Assembly: GCA_012862575.1 (NCBI GenBank)
Contig: BLSF01000057.1
Coordinates: forward strand, 124,001-188,000
From: Parietichytrium sp. I65-24A
Taxonomy: Eukaryota; Sar; Bigyra; Thraustochytrida; Thraustochytriidae
Length of the DNA: 64,000 nucleotides
Reading direction: 5' to 3'
A program made the translations under genes and the position numbers. Under the pieces are notes generated by a model that did no database searches, had not been told where the DNA came from, and saw nothing but the letters and a program-made list of their open reading frames with translations. Below are positions 21,102 to 31,876 of the stretch, one piece after another (position 1 is the first letter of the stretch; the number at the start of each line of letters is the position of its first letter).

Positions 21102-22477
21102 ATGGTTAAAATATCCAAGGTTGTCCTACTAGCTGTCATCGCGACCAGCTGTCTTCTTTCAACAGAGGGAGACCGAACTCTACTGGCTCAACGCGAAATT
21201 CACGCAAATGGCATACAGCTTCCTACTGCGGAGCTGGACGAGATGTCCACTGAAGGGAGAGACCTGCTTTTCAAAAAGTTTGCCAAGAGTGTGAAGAAAA
21301 CTGTTTCCAAAGCTGGAAGCGCAATTAAGAAAGGTGTGTCGACGGTCGGCAAAACAGTCAAGACAGGAGCTTCAACTGTCAATAAGCAAGTCTCCAAAGT
21401 CGGGACCACAGTCTCCAAAGGCATCTCAAACGTCGGGAAAGGTGTGAAAAAGGCGGTCGATGATGCCAAAGACTTCGTGCAGGACGACGTCAAGGATTTC
21501 TTCAAGGATGATGTCAAGGACTTTTTCACTGATGATGTCAAAGACTTTTTCAAAGAGGACGTGAAGGAATTCTTTGAGGAGGACGTGAAAGATTTTGTCG
21601 AGGACGTTGGCGACTTCTTGGAGGAAAACATCAAAGACATTTCTAGAGAGCTGAAGCGCGCAGTGGCTCGGCCATTCGTGAAGCGAACGAAAGAGCTCTT
21701 CAAGAAGATCAAGAACGGAGCTAAGGACGGATGGGAGGACTTGGTTGCTGGCTTTGACGACATTGGCGACTACTTCAAGAAGCAGTTTGTTCAGGATCTC
21801 AAATGGTTTGGCGAGATGATAAAGGACGGCATCGAGCTTGTGTAAGTTCCCCTCTCCTCTGAGTTTGCCAGAGATTTGTTGGCTCTGAATTTAGATTACT
21901 GACCCCTTCCGTCATTCTCGCAACAGGTGCGAAAAAGCCAAGCTGGACATTGCCATTGCGACTACGTGCTCATTCACACTTGAGGCTGTGACCTGCGTGG
22001 CCATCGGAGGATCCGCACCATTTTGTGGAGGGCCACTAACAAAGTCAGCGTTCAAAGAGGTTCTGGATAAGCTGTCGAACGAGGTGATCAAGAAGCTGCC
22101 GCAATTCTTGGCCAAGGAAATTGTAAGTCTCATTTCGGAAACCACTAGGGACTGAATCAGAACGAGCACAAACACTGACGCCATAATTCTGTCCACAGGC
22201 TGGAAACGCGGTTGAAACTGTTGTCTCATGCGCGGCCTACAACGCCCTGGATGTCATTCCTGGCGTTTGTGATGGGATTGTCATGAGCGCCTCGCAGCTT
22301 TTATCTAGCGCGCTTCTCCTCGACCCATTTGGTGGGGTCTGCGGGGCTCTCACTGACTGCATCTGTGGGGACTGCCCATTCCAGTGCAGTACCCCAGTTC
22401 CCAGCATTTGCAAAGGCGACACGCTAAACCTTCTCACCAACGCTCTTGGAGATGCCGTCCAGGACGTTTTGTTCTAA
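21102..22477 (+). CDS. Secreted protein with amphipathic tandem repeats and Cys-rich C-terminus (three exons)
   Basis: Reconstructed as exons 21102-21841, 21927-22122 and 22199-22477, giving 404 residues. Intron 1 (GTAAGTTCCC...CAACAG, 85 nt, phase 2) and intron 2 (GTAAGTCTCA...TCCACAG, 76 nt, phase 0) keep the frame open to TAA. Without splicing the frame stops inside the first donor. Residues 1-23 are a signal peptide (basic start, then VVLLAVIATSCLL). Residues about 60-120 are Lys/Gly/Val/Ser-rich with loose 11-residue periodicity (GVSTVGKTVKT, GASTVNKQVSK). Residues about 126-175 are acidic 8-residue repeats (DDVKDFFK, DDVKDFFT, EDVKEFFE). The C-terminal third holds many cysteines (CGALTDCICGDCPFQC) and hydrophobic helices. 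I recognise no family. It resembles exchangeable apolipoprotein or LEA-like amphipathic repeats only in style. A secreted or surface lipid- or wall-associated role is a guess. Confidence 0.8.
21842..21926 (+). other. Intron 1 of the secreted repeat protein gene
   Basis: 85 nt, donor GTAAGT, acceptor CAACAG. The phase-2 join restores the Val-Cys codons and an open frame. Confidence 0.85.
22123..22198 (+). other. Intron 2 of the secreted repeat protein gene
   Basis: 76 nt, donor GTAAGT, acceptor TCCACAG, phase 0. Confidence 0.85.
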
Positions 22478-22900
22478 ACTAAAACCTCTACATGTACAAA
22501 GTCGGGTAAACCTTCACCAACAGCTTCCTTTTTCACTTCATCTATCTTCATCTGCAACATTTGCACAGAGTGCACATGAGTGCACAGACTCCAATCTCAA
22601 CAGCCCATACTTCTAAAGAAGACATGGAATGTATTAGGTATTAGAACCATTTACGAGAGAGGATTGGGGCCATCGCTACCGTAATGGATAGATAGCGGTA
22701 GAGGGGGAAATTTTTTCAAAACCAAAACTTGTGCATGAGGACATTCGAACATACGCACACTCTGCCCTTCGCTCTTGTTTCGTAGAAAGATAAAGGCCAG
22801 TGAAAGAAAGTATCGTACCCGCAGCACGATCGGAGGCTCAAAACTTTCTATCCGCGGAAGAAGACGCGCATGATACGGAGAAACAAAATCACCTTGTGCT
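22478..22900. other. Intergenic region, no gene seen
   Basis: 423 bases between the secreted repeat protein and the acetyltransferase gene. Nothing recognised; it presumably holds the 3' end of one gene and the promoter of the next. Confidence 0.5.
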
Positions 22901-24121
22901 TTGGGGAAGCAAGGTCGCCGGGAAAGGAATCTGGAGGAAAGTAAATTTGACGTGCTGGGCACAGGTGACCGTGGAAGGCCGGATAGGAAAGCTGAAAAGA
23001 TGGGCCGGTCTTTGCTACAGATGTGGGGCATAAAGGAGAAGGGAAAAGTGCCAGCGAAGGAGGAGGCAGAGCAAAAGTGCGAGCTGGATGGCAAGTCCAG
23101 CACCAAGGCGGAGGATGTTGGGGAACAGGAAGCGGGCAGAAAAGTTGAGAAAGAATCCAAAACGAGGCATGCTGTTGCAACGGGTGGAGTGCCTTTGACG
23201 TGCGTGCTTGGGAAGCAAGGGTCAAGAAAGTGGAGCAAGTGGAGCGGCGTTGAAGCGCAAAATTCGAAAGAGTCCTCTTTTTCCGCGTACGCTCCCGTGG
23301 ATAGACGAGCGGCGGCAACGCCAACGCGAGTTTACGGGAAGCGGAAAGCCGCGGAAGTTTTAACACACATATCGCCTGGTCGTGGGCAGACAAAGGTAGC
23401 CAAAGTGGCGTCGCAGCAGATCTTTCTCGACTTTGGCCAAAAGAACTTCGAAACCATTCAGTGCAAAAAGTGCGGGATGATGTATGCCCCTGGAGTAGTC
23501 GAGGACGAGGCACAACACAAGGCGTTCTGCTCTTCATCAGCTTTTCGGCTGGGCTCCTCATTCAAAAAACATGTGACAGAAGACATTCTCGTCCAGAAGA
23601 CTGAAACTTTCGTTCTGGTGTGTTTTACCGCTGAGCAAGCTACGGACCGCAAGATTGGAGCTATGATTTCACAAATAATGGGAGCGAAGCGCTCTGTGGA
23701 CGAAGAGATGGGCTTTATCGGGCACGGAAGCATATTGCAGCCAGGCCAGTCTCTTTTCGCCCACGTCTCTATTTCTGGGAAACCTCTGCTGGAAGGCTTC
23801 GTCGTTGCCGAACAAATCAACTCCAATCACTCTCTCTTCAGGGCGCGGCAGACATCTGGCGGATCAATCAAGCTCAAGACTCCTGAAGAGGCGGACAGAA
23901 AGCGTCCATTTTTGGGTGTTTTGCAGGTTTGGGTACACCCCGACTCACGCAGACAAGGAGTTGCCAGCAGGCTGTTAGACGCAGCAAGGTGTCACGCCAC
24001 GTACGGGTATGTTTATTCCCGCAAGCAGGTAGTTTTCTCACAGCCAACGTCAGATGGCATCCATCTTTGCCGTGCGTTTACAGGAGATCAAAAATATTTC
24101 AACGTCTATGCTCTGGCATGA
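22901..24121 (+). CDS. ESCO/Eco1-type cohesin acetyltransferase
   Basis: 406 residues, one exon. ESCO enzymes acetylate the SMC3 subunit of cohesin in S phase to establish sister-chromatid cohesion. The N-terminal 165 residues are basic and low in complexity, as usual for the family. A zinc-finger segment follows (IQCKKCGMMY...EDEAQHKAFC, Cys188, Cys191, His206). The C-terminal acetyltransferase block reads LGVLQVWVHPDSRRQGVASRLLD, then YSRKQVVFSQPTSDG and FNVYAL, all recognisable ESCO signatures. Oddity: the last zinc ligand, usually His in an HxxxH pair, is Cys210 here. The first ATG is at 22901; another ATG at 23000 in a good context (AAGATGG) could be the real start and would remove 33 residues. 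Confidence 0.88.
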   Translation: MGKQGRRERNLEESKFDVLGTGDRGRPDRKAEKMGRSLLQMWGIKEKGKVPAKEEAEQKCELDGKSSTKAEDVGEQEAGRKVEKESKTRHAVATGGVPLTCVLGKQGSRKWSKWSGVEAQNSKESSFSAYAPVDRRAAATPTRVYGKRKAAEVLTHISPGRGQTKVAKVASQQIFLDFGQKNFETIQCKKCGMMYAPGVVEDEAQHKAFCSSSAFRLGSSFKKHVTEDILVQKTETFVLVCFTAEQATDRKIGAMISQIMGAKRSVDEEMGFIGHGSILQPGQSLFAHVSISGKPLLEGFVVAEQINSNHSLFRARQTSGGSIKLKTPEEADRKRPFLGVLQVWVHPDSRRQGVASRLLDAARCHATYGYVYSRKQVVFSQPTSDGIHLCRAFTGDQKYFNVYALA

Positions 24122-24366
24122 GCAGATCGGCAGGAGTATTCTGATCGTATTGCGTTCTCTCGCGGAAATGTAGAAAAAAAAAGCGATGATACGCAGGTTA
24201 GTTAAATATCACCGGTACTTGAGTACCGAACAACTTTTTAAATGAATTCCGACAATAAGTTTTGATTATTTCCAACATTTCAACAAATTGGCATGCGATG
24301 CATGTCATTTTTCTTAAATCGAATAGGTTCATGAGCAGCGAATGGTGAAGTCGTCAACGACAACAT

Positions 24367-25170
24367 TTAAGCTCCAGTTTTCTGGTCTGGGTAAAGCCAG
24401 ACCATGGAAGCCATCCAAGCAACGAACAGGATGGCAGCGGCTACGGTACTATACATCGCGCTGCCTGACGACGGATTCTTGACGTCTTGAGCCGATGGGC
24501 TGCATCTCTCAGCGCTGGAAGTGGATTGCCCCGTCGCAGCATCCCCTTTACCGGCCGCAGCCTGTGACTCTTGCAACTTTCTCCTCTCTTTGTACAACTC
24601 AACATAATGCGGGAACAGTGTGCAAAATTCCTTGTTGCGGACGTTCTCTTCCAGTGAGCGAGCAGCAAGGATTCTCCGCTGCGCACTGGTCATCTCGATA
24701 GATCCCATCGTCGAAGAGTTGTCCAGCATGAAAGACAGTAGCCCGGACAGAATTGAGCTCACTGACCACATGGGATTCCACGTCTCGGGGTGAAAGTCAG
24801 ACATGCTCAAACACAGCCTGGTATTAGTTTTGAACCTTCCGTTCCTCGTAAGCATTAGAATCGATGGTGGTTTGTACGGGTAGTCTGACGGGAATCTCAG
24901 GATCCCATGATAAACGCCGCCTTCGTAACTGTTCGAGCGGAACGCAACACAAAACAATTCAGCTCCGAACACCCAAGACCTCACAGTCGCGAAAAAGTTT
25001 CCCTCTACAACACCCGCGCACCAAACTTACACGCTGTCCTTCGGCCCTTCAATCACGTAATGCCACTCGAGAATATTCGTCTCGTGCGGCGTGGCTGTGA
25101 TGTGCTCTACCGGATTTTTCTTCAGCTTCACCAGCTCCTTCTGCAGTCTCTTACGGCACACATTCGCCAT
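24367..25170 (-). CDS. Tail-anchored ubiquitin-conjugating enzyme, Ubc6/UBE2J type (two exons)
   Basis: Reconstructed as exon 1 25170-25031 and exon 2 24928-24367, joined in phase 2, 233 residues. Exon 1 begins MANVCRKRLQKELVKL and contains ILEWHYVIEGP, the expected E2 N-terminus. The join gives KDSVYEGGVYHG, which matches the UBE2J pattern. Cys86 in NTRLCLSMSDFHPETWNP is the catalytic cysteine; this HPE-containing loop is diagnostic of the Ubc6/UBE2J class instead of the usual HPN. The C-terminus has a Ser-rich linker and one hydrophobic helix (AAAILFVAWMASMVWLY), so it should be tail-anchored in the ER membrane, acting in ER-associated degradation. The ATG at 24984 inside the intron is not a start, since it would delete the first E2 strand. 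The gene converges with the acetyltransferase gene. Confidence 0.92.
24929..25030 (-). other. Intron of the Ubc6-type gene
   Basis: 102 nt, donor GTAAGT, acceptor GAACAG on the minus strand, phase 2. Confidence 0.9.
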
Positions 25171-25201
25171 TTCCCCACCTTCGCTTTTCCCCTCTCTCTC
25201 T

Positions 25202-25224
25202 CTCACTCACTCACTCACTCACTC
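25202..25224. repeat. CTCA tetranucleotide microsatellite
   Basis: Five to six copies of CTCA, just upstream of the Ubc6-type gene. Confidence 0.85.
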
Positions 25225-26220
25225 CACCCTCCGCGTACGTTGTCTCCCTCCGCACCCAGCACCCCCCTTCCTCCTCCTTCCTCCTCCTTCCTTCCTCCTT
25301 CCTTCCTCCTCCCTAAGGTCCTCTTACACCTGTGGTAGTGTCGTACTGCGGGAACTGCGGGGTGTGGGCACACCCTCGCGGCACTTGGCGACGCAAACAG
25401 AGGGCTATGGTTTTGAGTGGGAGGGTGTTAACGGATGAGTGCTGAAACGCTACGAGAAACAACGGGCCTACGGGTGCCTACGGGCCGAGGGGACGCGCGA
25501 GTAGCGACGCCTAGCAATACGAGAGACGGCGCGGGTCAGCGAGTAACGAGAGGGTCAGTGTGACGAGAAACGGAATGCTTCGGACGAGGCCACGTCATCG
25601 AAGACATTGAAGACATTCGAGGACTTCGAGATACCTTGAGGACATGATTATTCGATTGGCTATGTTGACTGTGAGTCGGACGAGTCGGACGTCAGGGACC
25701 ATGCGAGACAGATGAATAAGTTATCTGTTTATTTTTTGAGTTCGCTAGTACCGCACGTGTACAAACGAGTAAAAGTGCGCCTCTTCTTCCAAGGCCGAGT
25801 CGTTTGCTGTATTCTTCTTCCCTTTGTATGATTTTGAAGTTACTCGTATTACTCGTAGTCAATCACCTATGAAGTGGCTCATGCTCGCTGTCGAACAGAA
25901 CATGAAGGCTAAAGGCAAGAGTCTCGAAACTCTCGTGACGTAAAAACACTGTCAGAGTCAGAAGTTTCCATTTTCTTCCCGAATTCTTCATTCAACTTAT
26001 GCATAATGAGTATCGGCACTAGCTAGCAACTTGTATTCCACTGCGCCGACATCCAGCACTCTAAAATAAAATTACTTTCCACCTTATGCCCGAGCACCAG
26101 TCGTCCACTTTCCGATACTTTCCGCTTCCCTGTGTATTCCCGGGCTCTGTCCGTGGTCCGTGGGATCCGTGGGCATGCATAATGCATATGTTGACAGAGA
26201 TGGGGAGTGGAGAAAGTGGA

Positions 26221-26246
26221 GATCATCATCATCATCATCATCATCA
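26221..26246. repeat. ATC trinucleotide microsatellite
   Basis: About eight copies of ATC, about 400 bases upstream of the UIM protein ATG. Confidence 0.85.
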
Positions 26247-26636
26247 ACATCCCAGTATGTGACCTACACTGTAACCGCGGGTGCACTGTCCACTAACAGC
26301 TAGCTAGCTAGCTGGTACAGTGCATGAGGAGAGTGGTGGGGTACGCGGTACTGAGTACTGCCCGCACTTCTGGTGCAAACTCCGAACCTCTTTTGACAGA
26401 CTCGAGGCACGGGAAGCACGGGAAGAATTTGTTCGATTTTGTTGTTTGTCTGAGACTGGAGAATTGAAGGTGCAGGTCGAGGAGGAAAAGACAAAAGACG
26501 CCACTTGCTGTTTATTCTGTTCTGTTCTGTTCTGTTCGTTCACGAGTGTGCTCGAGGCTTGACGCTCGCTCCAAGGCGTATTGTTTGGCGATCCCAGCGT
26601 AAGAGTTGAGGATTGAGAACTACTGACTCTGTGGCC

Positions 26637-27926
26637 ATGGACGGCGCTGCAGGTCGCGGGCGTAGGGAAACTGGCGGGCAGCGGAACGGCGACCAAGGTC
26701 TTCGCCTCGGTGTCCAAGGAGTTGGGCGGCGGCCTTCCCAAGACTCCAGCGGCGACAACGGCGCAACGGCAGCTAGTGCAGGAGGGGCTAATAGAACGAA
26801 TTCTGCGCGAGAACTTGGGGAGCGACCTCGGAGAAATCGACCAAAAAGAAATACGTCGTCCGCCAGAGAGAGGGTGTACGGGAACTCGTTCGGATCGGGA
26901 TCCGACTCAGGGAATGGCGACGCAGCCGCTCAGAGCTTTGTTCAAAGCAATCGTTTTGATGGATTTGAGCGCGGAACGAGCATGGCGCAAGATACTTACT
27001 CGGACTTGAATCGACTGATGGAGCAGTCTTTTGGGAACCCGGCATTTCTGGACCAAGGCTTTGGAAGCCGTGAAGGTCGAAATGCTGCTGTTTCGGAGTC
27101 TGTTGACCACGGGGATCTTTGGGGCGTCGATGACGAGACAGACTTGACAATGCAAAGACTTTTAGAGCAATCTTACTCACAATCGAGACCTGGGGGCGAT
27201 GATGCCCTGCTCCAGCAAGCTATTCGCGCATCTTTGCAGAGCGCTCCATCTCAAAATACCCATTTCGCAACTGGTGGCACAGATCATTACAAGGAAGATG
27301 AAGCGCTTGTGAAGGCTATTGAAAATTCTGCCGCATTTTCGGATGCCATGGATGACGATCTTATCGCAATTCAAATCGAATCCCTGTTTGCTTCGCATCC
27401 AGATGAAGTCGCACTGCAGGCCATCTCAATATTCCAGGAAAGGCGCGACGCTTTCGAGAAGGCCGGATCGGGCTTGCAAAAGCCGCCCACGGTCGATGAC
27501 GCTGTTCAGGAGGCATTGAAACAACTGAGGAATCGCGAGAAGCAAGAGATCGAAAGGCAGGCACTGGATTTGGAATGGAAGGAGATCGAAGATGGAGGGG
27601 TGGATCCAACAGTACTCGCGGAAGCAAAAGGAATCTACGAAAACCTTTGTAAAGAAATGCGCGAAAGTGGTGGCGCGTCCCCGACTCTCGATTATGCTTT
27701 AAGTTTAGCAAACGACCGTGCGAAAGCAAGGGTCCGACAGAGAGAAGAGCAAGAAGCCATGGAGCGGGCCGCAAAAGAGCGCGAGAAGGCGGAAGTTGCG
27801 AGGCAACAAGAAGCCGAACAGGCAGAGATTCTCGCCGCGCGCCAGAGGGAATCACGCCAGGAGCGCGCAAAACGACTCGCTGCTGCCATGGAGAAGAAAA
27901 TGCAATCCAGTATGGAGCAGAACTGA
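26637..27926 (+). CDS. Protein with ubiquitin-interacting motifs and C-terminal coiled coil
   Basis: 429 residues from the ATG at 26637 (GCCATGG); the in-frame TTG upstream is not a credible start. The N-terminal 90 residues are Gly/Arg/Asn-rich and probably disordered. Two segments fit the ubiquitin-interacting motif, an acidic cluster followed by LxxAxxxS: GDDALLQQAIRASL (about 186-200) and KEDEALVKAIENSAA (about 220-234). Two degenerate relatives precede them (SDLNRLMEQSF, MQRLLEQSY). Residues about 330-425 are a highly charged Arg/Glu/Ala helix, probably a coiled coil. A ubiquitin-binding adaptor is inferred; the pathway is unknown. Two other ubiquitin genes lie in this window, but clustering in a eukaryote carries little weight. 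Confidence 0.7.
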   Translation: MDGAAGRGRRETGGQRNGDQGLRLGVQGVGRRPSQDSSGDNGATAASAGGANRTNSARELGERPRRNRPKRNTSSARERVYGNSFGSGSDSGNGDAAAQSFVQSNRFDGFERGTSMAQDTYSDLNRLMEQSFGNPAFLDQGFGSREGRNAAVSESVDHGDLWGVDDETDLTMQRLLEQSYSQSRPGGDDALLQQAIRASLQSAPSQNTHFATGGTDHYKEDEALVKAIENSAAFSDAMDDDLIAIQIESLFASHPDEVALQAISIFQERRDAFEKAGSGLQKPPTVDDAVQEALKQLRNREKQEIERQALDLEWKEIEDGGVDPTVLAEAKGIYENLCKEMRESGGASPTLDYALSLANDRAKARVRQREEQEAMERAAKEREKAEVARQQEAEQAEILAARQRESRQERAKRLAAAMEKKMQSSMEQN

Positions 27927-28148
27927 TGAATAATGTGCCGAAGCCCGCGAGCGCTCTTCAAGCCAATCGAGTTGTATTTGCGGCGGTGCTGTCTCTTCTT
28001 CTCTGAGTCCTGAATTGTGCCGCTTTGATTATGGGCAAACAAAAACCTTCACTAGCTTAAGCTTGGCTCGCGAGCTTTTTTGTAGAATTGTACATGGGAA
28101 AAAGCGATGTGACACATTTTTTTAAACATCTTAATTTATCCGGGCGCT

Positions 28149-28778
28149 CTACATACTATGCCGTCTGCTCTGGCGGGCTCTTTCGCAGCTTGGCGCTACT
28201 GGCTCCTCGCCCGCACACGAATTGTCATGATTTGGAAGCTCTGGCTCTTCGTTTTCGGTGTCGAATTGGTTCATGAACGGCACCTCGCGAAAAGTCAGGA
28301 AATAGGTGGGGCGGTTGGCAAAGGTAGATTCATACTCACTGTCCAAGGTGACATACAGGAACACCTTTGCCTCCGACAGCGACTGATTTACGGTGTGCAA
28401 GAATGGCTCGATCGCATTATGCACTTTGACTCGAGTTTTTCCAGGGCCTCTCGGCAGTAATCCGGAAGTGGCTTTCTTGAACAACCGTTTACTCTCAAGT
28501 GCAATGTTTTCCAATGCGGAATCGCCAATTTGAGACCGGGTGGACTGGCTGACGAAAGACCTGTGAAAGATGCTATACTTTGAGAGAACAATCTTCTCAG
28601 CTTTCAGAGACTCGTCACGCCGCCCCTTGCCTGTCCAGCTGAGATGGGTTTCGCTGCGAGCGCTCCGGGAACTAAAGCTTTGCGTGGAATCGGAATCTGC
28701 CATGGCGCCCCTTGGTCGTCTTCTATCCCCCGAAAGCATCTTAAACGAGCTGGTTGCTGAAAACAGCGTTGGCCCCAT
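28149..28778 (-). CDS. Hypothetical protein, 209 residues
   Basis: Not recognised. The frame starts at an ATG at 28778; a second ATG begins a possible shorter form at SDSTQSF. The middle (about 60-170) mixes hydrophobic and charged residues as a folded domain would (VHNAIEPFLHTVNQSL, AKVFLYVTL, YFLTFREVPF). The first 50 and last 40 residues are Ser/Glu-rich and probably disordered. No signal peptide or membrane helix is seen. It converges with the UIM gene. An unseen upstream exon is possible. Confidence 0.5.
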   Translation of the reverse strand: MGPTLFSATSSFKMLSGDRRRPRGAMADSDSTQSFSSRSARSETHLSWTGKGRRDESLKAEKIVLSKYSIFHRSFVSQSTRSQIGDSALENIALESKRLFKKATSGLLPRGPGKTRVKVHNAIEPFLHTVNQSLSEAKVFLYVTLDSEYESTFANRPTYFLTFREVPFMNQFDTENEEPELPNHDNSCAGEEPVAPSCERARQSRRHSM

Positions 28779-31700
28779 TGCAAATCGATGCTATCACTTG
28801 TGTTCCTCGCGGTTTGTTGCAGCGACCCTCTCTGCCAGAGTCAACGATGCACTGTCCAAGCAAACGCGGAGGTGGTCGGGGCACGCGGGCGAAAAAGCGC
28901 TTGCAACTGATCGAACGAACTAACACTCAAACAAAAGATAACGAGTGGTCAAACACCTTGCAACCCTGCTGTTTCAAGTTTGCTGTCTCGGAATGAATGC
29001 CTCGAATGGCAAGTCGCTCTCTAGTTTCAAATTGGGGACTGCTCCACTAAGCTAGAGTAGCACTACTTCTCAACGCGCGCCCACTGATCCTCAATAGACA
29101 CCTCTAAGCCGCCCCGCCCTGTCCAACGCATCTTGTCAAACACCTGTGACCTGTGTGCCACAATCGCTGGCTTCTTTCTTCTCTTCTTTGCACGAGATGT
29201 GTCGCTAGCGACCGGTGGTAGGATCGAGGCATGGCGGCGCTCATTCCTTTTAGTTAAGCCTGGCGCATCATTGTTCACTGGTTTCGGAAGGATTTCCGAA
29301 TCGCTCACTGCACTGACGACGTGCAATGTGCTTTAGAGCAGTTCGAAAGGATGGAAATCCGGAAAGGACCTGAAAGGTTGGAGAAAGCGAATCTGAATAT
29401 TGGTGAGCTCACTGCCGATTCCTGCGTGACACATTGCGAGTTGGCAGTGAAATGATGCCTTCCGCTTCGAGGGAGAAATTCCAGAGCTCTCGCTGTCAGT
29501 TAGCTCTGTTGACTCCTTGTCTCGTGGCTTTGAGGTTGGAGACACAAGCTACCTCGTCGGGTAGCGAGATTCAGATTAGTGAATTCACTGCCAAATCTTT
29601 CAGAAGAGTCTGACACAGTCTGACGTATCAGTACTAGTAGTACCGGTACCACCACTAGCTCTTGGGAACGAACGTGCTCGAGACGTTCGGGCACTCCTTT
29701 ACTGGAGCACCAGCGCCACCAATTGCGCCAGCTCTCAGAATTCAGATTAAAACATCCACGAAGCCAAGCCCAGTCGACACAGCCCAAGTTCTGTTGGAAA
29801 CAGCACATTCTAAACTTTGAAACTTTTCTATAAACATTCAGACAGCCCAGAAGACAGACAAACGAGGATGGAAGAAGGTTGTGCAATCCGAGTCACTTGG
29901 AGAATTCTTCTGAATTCTGCATCCTGTACTAGTACAGTACCAGCCGAATAGTAAGCGCAGTAAGAGGTGCGAGCGTGTGCATGTGTCCTTTTACTGGCTC
30001 CGTTAATTTAAAATCAAGAAGCGTTAAAAAAACACTTTCGGAAAGAGGGATTCCGGTACAGTACTAGTAGATAGTCACAGTACCAGTACACATGGACTGT
30101 AGAGAGACGCGGCAACCTGTCTATGTGCAGAAAACAAAGGTAATTCACTGAGGAATTGGTGCTTACTCTTCGGATTTAACTTAGATACGTCTGGGTCGCT
30201 TTCGGTGAGCGACGTGGATTTATTGTGCGACTGGACAGACGGTCCGCTGAATGCCTCGTGATTTCTTAGACTCGCAAGCAATGGTATTCTCGGAACCATC
30301 AATTCACAGCAGTGGCCGAGGCTGTGGAAGCTCGCCCCTTCCACGACGGAAGACGGTTACATTGGACAAGACCGTGACCGTGGCCGTGAATAGTTCGGCC
30401 GATCCCTCATTGACACCGATGCCGCGTCCACATGGGAAGCGGTCGAAGAAGAAGCAGAGCGAACCAACCGCGATCGTGCTTGTCACGGAGGCGCCACGTC
30501 ACGCACTGCGCAATCGAACTTTGGTCCGAAGGCAGACTTCCATGGCCAAGCTGTCTTTTAACCTTCGGTATGGATCAGCAAGCATCTGAAATGAGCGCTG
30601 TAATTTGTCGTTGTCGTATTCGGTTTCCACCAATGCGTTACCAAAGCAAGGCCCTCTTGTCGTAGAAACCGTCTGTCAGCCGATCAATTACCCTCTGTTC
30701 GCCAGCTTCAACTCGGGCTTTTAGAATTTAGAACTCGAAGATTCAACCAAGACAAAATACTGCATTGCTTCTTTTGGAAGCCGCGCGGCGTTCTATCTCG
30801 TACTCTGAGGAATTCGATGGAGTAAATGAAAGGCATGATTTTCATGCAACAATAGAGGATCACGAAATGAATTGAAGCCGCCCAAGCTCCCAGGCGCCAA
30901 ACAATGCACCCCAGAGGAGCAAAGCTAAACGAAGCAGAGGGAAAAAAAAGTCTCGACAGCTTCCGCAAGCCATTTTCTGGGCACGCGCTTCCTTGTCACT
31001 TGCCACTTGCCACTTTGCACTTATATTGTCGGAGTCCAATTTTCAGCCAACGGATCAATTCAACCATAGGCAGTTGATTGATGGCATCGTAGTGGTGACC
31101 ACCTCATAGTCTCTCTAGTGAAATGTGCACTATTTGTTAACGGAAATACTAGCACTGAAACAATTCTCGCGTCTTCTTCAGAGTTGAACTTGATTTTGAA
31201 TACTTTTTGAACGACTAGAAGTGTAACTGGCAGTCTGCAACGCAACCAGAAAGTCCAAAAAGAAGCGAAAAGGGAAATTGGGAAAAAAGGAGACCAGAGA
31301 GCTTCCAAACTGAAATCGAATGCGAAAAAGAAACGCAGAGTTAGTAGCTCGGACGTACTCTCAGTACACCAACAATCATTACCGGTACTGTCGCTCGAAA
31401 CTTGAATTGACTGTGAATTGGTCGTGGAAGAAGGTGCGGCAGAGTAAAGTGAGAAGACAACAGCGACTGGCCATCCGCGTCGGCGTTTTGGGTAGCAGGA
31501 GATAGTTTTGTGAAGGCCTGTATTGTACAAGAGACTGTGTTTGTTATTGCCGCTGTGGAACAAGGCAGACTGAGGCTTTGTGTTCTCTTGTAGTAAGTTA
31601 GTTGCTTGGACTCTCATTGGCTAGAGCACGGTGCCGATACTGTAGAGTACCCGGAGACTGGCGGCGAGCGGTGAGCACGAGAGAGTGCAGTCAGACTCGG

Positions 31701-31876
31701 TGCGTTTGAGCGTATTGGACGGAGTCGCAACGCGTGCGGTGATAGTTTGCTCGGGGATAGCGAGAGCAGGTGGAGCCGGGTCGTAAAGACACAGGGGTAG
31801 TCGTGCAGTGGGAAAGTCGAAGAAAACGGGGCCTCAGATAGATGTCGAGTTTGGAGTAGGCGGCGGCCTCAATAAG
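28779..31876. other. Long intergenic region, no convincing gene
   Basis: 3.1 kb. Several 60-185 codon open frames occur on both strands, but none has family motifs, compositional bias or a supporting splice structure. Recurrent GTAC-rich elements appear near 29627-29660, 29925-29942 and 30054-30092 (CAGTACTAGTAG, TACCGGTACC). The last 250 bases should hold the promoter and leader of the tubulin ligase gene. A diverged or lineage-specific gene cannot be excluded. Confidence 0.5.

Larger units (their letters stand above)
25171..26636. other. Divergent intergenic region with microsatellites
   Basis: 1.47 kb between two divergent starts. It holds a CTCA tract (25202-25224), CCTTCCT-rich sequence (25265-25315), an ATC tract (26221-26246), a TAGC tract near 26300-26313 and a TCTGT tract near 26515-26538. 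No gene was recognised. Confidence 0.6.

Noticed and set aside
30251-30589. 112-codon plus-strand open frame with an ATG, Arg/Ser/Pro-rich
   Set aside because: No family motif and no supporting splice signals. Overlapping frames on the other strand look equally plausible, so it was left out of the features.
31060-31617. 185-codon minus-strand open frame
   Set aside because: Cys/Ser/Leu-rich without domain pattern; antisense to a probable 5' region.
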